DNA of 64,000 nt, from NCBI GenBank assembly GCA_041392835.1, contig JAWKLF010000006.1, forward strand, positions 87,287-151,286. Direction: 5' to 3'. Made by a program: the position numbers and the translations under genes. A model generated the notes under the pieces. That model saw only the letters and a list, made by a program, of their open reading frames with translations, searched no databases and had not been told where the DNA came from. Numbering within the stretch: position 1 is the first letter of the stretch; every line of letters begins with the position of its first letter. Positions 60,035 to 64,000 of this stretch are shown one piece after another. The DNA is from OLB11 sp041392835. Its GTDB lineage: Bacteria; Bacteroidota; Bacteroidia; Chitinophagales; Chitinophagaceae.

Positions 60035-62017
60035 TTATTCTATTATCAACTTTTCAGTGTGTAATACTTCGTTTGCCTTAGTAATTTTTACTTGGTATAT
60101 ACCACTTGGAATTCCTTTTATGGATAGCGTAGTAGCAGTTTGTTTTAGTGGTTTAGACAATACAATTTTTCCTTGCATATCATATATATTGATATTTGAA
60201 TTTTGAAAATGATTGATAGAAACATGTAAATTATCTTTTACTGGATTGGGGTATAAGCTAACTATTGTTTTATCAGAAGCATTAAATAGCTCAATCATAT
60301 TGCTATATTTAATCTTATTATCTATATCCTGAACTTGAATTCTATAGTAATATTTTGGTAAGTTTTTATTAGTATCAAAATATTTAAACGATTTGACATC
60401 TCCTTTACCAATGGATTTTTCAGAATAAATCGCAAACCATGTTTTAGCATCATTACTTTTTTCCAATATGTAAGTATAGTTTGCGTCTTCTATTTCGTTG
60501 TTTGTCCATATCAATTCGTTATTTATCGTATTCGATTTCCCTTTTAATGACAGAAATTCAGATGCTAATGGGAAAAGGGTAGAGCCCAAATTCATTCTAA
60601 TAATAAATGGTTTTTCAAAGCTAGCTCCAAACGCTTCTACATTACCCCAACCACCAAGTGGAGTTGTTGGCCAATTGACCCACATCTTTCCAAGAGTAAA
60701 TTTTTCATTGGTTTGAGATATAGACAAAGTAGAATCAAATTCTACAGAAGTAACAACATAGGTGCCAGCCGGTAATAAAATAGGTCCTCCTACTATAGTT
60801 TGGGTAACATCTAACTGACTATTACTTGGATATAAAGAAGTATCTGTAGAAGCTAAAACGGTAGTAGGCATACCAGCAACATCAGTATTCCAAATAACCG
60901 ATGCATAGGGTTCATTGGTATAACCTTGGTTATATACAGTACGAATAGAATACAAATAGGCTGGATTAATTATTGTAAATGAATTTCCTAAATAGCCACC
61001 ATTGCCCGCTCCAATACCAATTCCTCCAACTACTATTCCGTTGTCTCGAGCATATTCTGTAAGGGTAATGGTTACTGTTCTGGTTAAAGTATCATTGCTT
61101 GTGACTCCATCAATTTCATTTTGTGTATGGTAATATTTAATTGTATAGTCATCAGCAACCGTAGGAACATAGGGTGCAATAAAATAAGATGGAGAAGCGC
61201 CAGTAGCAATAGAAGCCTGTGCTGTACTTGAAGCAGAATGAACCAACACATTAGATGAATTGTAAACATCAACATGTAAGTTTAAACTTGTCAACGAAGA
61301 AGATCCTAAATTCGTTATAGTTGCGCCCAATGGAATAGACGCCTGAGAAACTGGCATGAGAGTATATTCAGATTGATCTGAACTTACTACGCTTGCATCA
61401 TATTGAACCAAGGCTTCAACTTTTATATCATCTATTAGAAGTATGAACTTATCTACAGAGTTATTTCTAAAACCAATATACACTGTTTGACCAGCATACG
61501 CATTAAGACTAGCTGTTCTACTTGTCCAAGTTGTATTTTCAGCGCTAACTGAAAATATTGTGGTGGAGTTAGTCAGCTGATTTCCAATAAGACCCGTGCC
61601 TCCCGTTGGTGCTGTAGTCATTACACGAACTTCGTATCCATCAGGATATACAGGGTCATAAGCTACAGCATTCCAAGATAAGTTTGTATTACTTCCTGTT
61701 GGAATTGCTATGGCAGGTGTCCACATAAAATCGTTGGCAGTGCCAGTTGGCGTGTACCACGAAGTAGAAAAAGCACAAGAATCGTTTATGTTATTGGCAA
61801 AATCTTCACGACGAATCCAAGCATTGTTTACATAGTTAACACTTGTGCTAGGTGTTAAATTATCAACATTTCGGAGAAGCATATTTGTAGGAAATGTGAA
61901 GGTGCCAGCTCCTCCTGAAGTTGGCCCAGCAATGTTATCAAATGTCTCTAAGTATAGTACTTGAGATGAAGCTTGTATGCTTGCAAGCAGTGTTATTAAG
62001 TATAAAAGTTGTTTCAT
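60035..62017 (-). CDS. Secreted protein with choice-of-anchor/MAM-like domain and T9SS sorting domain
   Basis: A 660-residue protein: signal peptide (LLASIQASSQ), a jelly-roll choice-of-anchor J-like domain (about 20-205: ETFDNIAGPTSGGAGTFTFP, AYDPVYPDGYEVRVMTTAP, GFRNNSVDKFILLIDDIKVE), CARDB-like beta-sandwiches and a second lectin-like region, then a T9SS type A end (TIVSLYPNPVKDNLHVSI, GIPSGIYQVKITKANE). It is probably an adhesin or a carbohydrate-binding surface protein. Confidence 0.82.
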   Translation of the reverse strand: MKQLLYLITLLASIQASSQVLYLETFDNIAGPTSGGAGTFTFPTNMLLRNVDNLTPSTSVNYVNNAWIRREDFANNINDSCAFSTSWYTPTGTANDFMWTPAIAIPTGSNTNLSWNAVAYDPVYPDGYEVRVMTTAPTGGTGLIGNQLTNSTTIFSVSAENTTWTSRTASLNAYAGQTVYIGFRNNSVDKFILLIDDIKVEALVQYDASVVSSDQSEYTLMPVSQASIPLGATITNLGSSSLTSLNLHVDVYNSSNVLVHSASSTAQASIATGASPSYFIAPYVPTVADDYTIKYYHTQNEIDGVTSNDTLTRTVTITLTEYARDNGIVVGGIGIGAGNGGYLGNSFTIINPAYLYSIRTVYNQGYTNEPYASVIWNTDVAGMPTTVLASTDTSLYPSNSQLDVTQTIVGGPILLPAGTYVVTSVEFDSTLSISQTNEKFTLGKMWVNWPTTPLGGWGNVEAFGASFEKPFIIRMNLGSTLFPLASEFLSLKGKSNTINNELIWTNNEIEDANYTYILEKSNDAKTWFAIYSEKSIGKGDVKSFKYFDTNKNLPKYYYRIQVQDIDNKIKYSNMIELFNASDKTIVSLYPNPVKDNLHVSINHFQNSNINIYDMQGKIVLSKPLKQTATTLSIKGIPSGIYQVKITKANEVLHTEKLIIE

Positions 62018-62094
62018 TTTGTTAAAAATTTTAACTGCAAAAGTACAACTAATTCAAATCCATAGTAGCTTTATAAAAAATAATAGAGTATTAT

Positions 62095-63747
62095 ATGAAG
62101 TTTGTTGTTTTTACTTTTATAGGCATCTTATTAAACCTATATATATGTGCACAAATACCCACTATCGGCCTGCTACAGCATGATCCAAATAGCTTTGACG
62201 AGGGTTATGTTTTGTTTGCACCCAATGCCAATACTACAACTTATCTTATAGATAAATGTGGACGAAAAGTTCATTCGTGGAATTCAGCCTATCGCCCAGG
62301 ATTTTCTGTATATCTACTCGAAAATGGCGATTTACTACGTAGTGAAGTTATTCCAAATAGCATTTATAATAAACCCGGAAAAGGAGGTCGCATTGAAAAA
62401 CTGGATTGGAATGGCAATATACTTTGGAGCTATGAGATATCAGATAGTTTACAATGCCAGCATCATGATATACACCCCATGCCCAATGGACATATTTTAG
62501 TCATAGCATGGGAAAAAAAATCCTTGCTTGATGCCTATCAAAACGGACGAGATACTACAATGTCAGGAACGAGTGTATGGAGTGAAAAAGTACTTGAAAT
62601 AGAACCCGTAGGAAGCAATGCTGCTAACATAGTTTGGGAGTGGCATGTGTGGGATCATTTGATACAAGATTTTGATAACTCAAAATACAATTATGGTGTG
62701 GTGGCACAACATCCAGAACTTATTGATATAAATTTTAATAATACCAATAATGAAGACTGGATTCATATGAATGCTATAGATTATAATGAAGATTTGGATC
62801 AAATCTTACTGAGCAATCATAATTTCAATGAAATCTTTGTAATAGACCACAGTACAAGCAGTTTAGAATCGGCCTCTCATCAAGGAGGAAATGCTGGAAA
62901 GGGTGGCGATATACTATGGCGATGGGGAAACCCTCGGGCCTATAAAATGGGTAGTACACAGTCGCAAAAGTTGTTTTTACAACACAATCCACATTGGATA
63001 AAAAAAGGACTTCCTCATGCAGGAAAAATTTTAGTATTTAATAATGACCATTATGATGCAGTAAACAATAGTAGTTTTTCGACTGTAGATATTATTGACC
63101 CTCCAGTAGATTCCGCAGGAATTTATACAAGCACTTTGCCATACATGCCTACAAGTGCTTATTGGTCTTATCAAGATAGTATTCCTTCAAATTTTTATTC
63201 AAAAAACATTTCTGGTGCAGAGCAGCTACCTAACGGAAACATACTTATATGTAGTGGCTTTAACGGAACTTTTTTTGAAGTCGATTCAAATAAAAAAATG
63301 GTATGGAAATATATAAATCCTGTTTCCTCTTATATATACTCACAAGGTAGTTTGAATGTGGTTCAAAATAATGTGTTTAGAGCACCATTTTATACTAAAA
63401 ATTATAGTGCTTTTGCAAACCATAACATGTCACCTGGCTTGCCTATAGAATTAAATCCGTATAGCTCCAACTGTGTGTTAGCAAGTACTACAGCTATGTT
63501 GATAGACAAAAATGGCATTCAACTATTCCCAAATCCTACTACTTCAAATTTTAATATTTCGATACAAAATACATTGAAGAGCGATGTGCAGATTACACTA
63601 TTAGATTTGCAGGGAAGATTATATTATTCTACAAAATATAAGCAACCTATAACCACTATTAATACCCAAAAGTGGACTTCTGGTTTGTATATACTAAAAT
63701 TAAATTCCAAGGACTTTAACTATACAGAAAAAATTGTAGTAGAGTAG
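62095..63747 (+). CDS. Secreted arylsulfotransferase-like protein with T9SS sorting domain
   Basis: A 550-residue protein: signal peptide (1-19), then repeated propeller blades of the aryl-sulfate sulfotransferase type (YLLENGDLLRSEVIPNS, IEKLDWNGNILWSYEISD, CQHHDIHPMPNGHILVIAWE, EDWIHMNAIDYNEDLDQIL, GGDILWRWGNPRAYKMG). Two or three conserved His residues (HHDIHPMPNG; WIHMNAI; HNPHWI) fit the catalytic His positions. The end (GIQLFPNPTTSNFNISIQN) is a T9SS domain. Sulfate transfer on phenolic compounds is possible, but members of this fold in Bacteroidota are little studied. Confidence 0.82.
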   Translation: MKFVVFTFIGILLNLYICAQIPTIGLLQHDPNSFDEGYVLFAPNANTTTYLIDKCGRKVHSWNSAYRPGFSVYLLENGDLLRSEVIPNSIYNKPGKGGRIEKLDWNGNILWSYEISDSLQCQHHDIHPMPNGHILVIAWEKKSLLDAYQNGRDTTMSGTSVWSEKVLEIEPVGSNAANIVWEWHVWDHLIQDFDNSKYNYGVVAQHPELIDINFNNTNNEDWIHMNAIDYNEDLDQILLSNHNFNEIFVIDHSTSSLESASHQGGNAGKGGDILWRWGNPRAYKMGSTQSQKLFLQHNPHWIKKGLPHAGKILVFNNDHYDAVNNSSFSTVDIIDPPVDSAGIYTSTLPYMPTSAYWSYQDSIPSNFYSKNISGAEQLPNGNILICSGFNGTFFEVDSNKKMVWKYINPVSSYIYSQGSLNVVQNNVFRAPFYTKNYSAFANHNMSPGLPIELNPYSSNCVLASTTAMLIDKNGIQLFPNPTTSNFNISIQNTLKSDVQITLLDLQGRLYYSTKYKQPITTINTQKWTSGLYILKLNSKDFNYTEKIVVE

Positions 63748-64000
63748 GGTATTACAGATTTCGTAATTATGAAGATTTTGATTTTAATAAGATCCATTTT
63801 TCGTGAGTATTGAATAAAAAAGATAGCATTGTGAGCGTTCTTTTCCTTGAATATAAATCATGCTTAAAGGTACTAAAATCAACACTTTCAGCGAAATTTA
63901 TACAACACTATATTTATCCATATTTGGATGATGGATTTGTGTATAAAGTAATGATTTTGAAAATTAGTTTTTAGACAGTTTGACGGTTCGGGTATTGCCG
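63748..64000. other. Noncoding end of the window
   Basis: No gene, RNA or clear terminator was seen in these 253 AT-rich bases. Confidence 0.5.

Noticed and set aside
1..64000. tRNA or rRNA genes
   Set aside because: No cloverleaf with conserved TTCGA-type arm or rRNA signature was found by eye in the intergenic regions.

Overview
The window is AT-rich DNA from a member of the Bacteroidota. The evidence is type IX secretion genes (porU2-like and porV-like), several secreted proteins with T9SS C-terminal sorting domains, Bacteroidota-style promoters (TAnnTTTG at -7), a short RpoD of the Bacteroidota type, and gene families typical of Chitinophagales/Sphingobacteriia-like genomes. No rRNA, tRNA or CRISPR array was seen.

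Positions 1 to about 16,000 look like most of an integrated virus, which continues beyond the left edge. Nearly all its genes read leftward from a repressor/operator switch at 14,983-15,117. From right to left they are: a CI-like repressor with a secreted DUF1036 cargo gene (reading right), a Cro-like regulator, a frameshifted primase-like gene, an SF3-type helicase, an early block (m5C DNA methyltransferase, 30-aa lipopeptide, small ATPase, Tad2-like anti-Thoeris protein, PBECR-like nuclease), a candidate structured RNA with its own promoter, an iteron-like noncoding region (8,540-8,781), a chain of small coupled genes, a candidate unimolecular spanin, a small P-loop ATPase (packaging-like), and a run of likely virion genes. 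There is no terminase, portal or tail gene. Instead, one small protein after another carries a single membrane anchor with a lysine-rich tail, including GH19, M15 and HExxH enzymes. This suggests a tailless, membrane-containing (or otherwise membrane-assembled) virus. A two-gene unit with its own promoter and terminator (4,124-5,260) is the best candidate for the major virion proteins. The capsid fold cannot be told from sequence alone.

Positions 16,100-18,250 hold two decayed host genes (an MBL-fold hydrolase and a UMF1-type MFS transporter), both with several frameshifts.

Positions 18,250-64,000 are ordinary chromosome: an ABC ATPase, a TPR membrane protein, folC, rpoD, an operon with a START-like protein, LptF/G permease, PAP2 phosphatase and kdsB (fused to a TerB-like domain), thrS, a LolC/E-like permease with a FemAB-like protein, porU2/porV, tyrS, a frameshifted patatin, secreted delta-60 and T9SS proteins, cyanophycinase, an acyl carrier protein, an FKBP lipoprotein, metF, lpxK, RNase R, a nuclease, a YggS-family PLP protein, a frameshifted spermidine-synthase-like gene, oxyR, a thioesterase, a glycosyltransferase, and two large secreted T9SS cargo proteins. 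Single-base indels in at least five genes mean that either local gene decay or residual sequence error must be considered.
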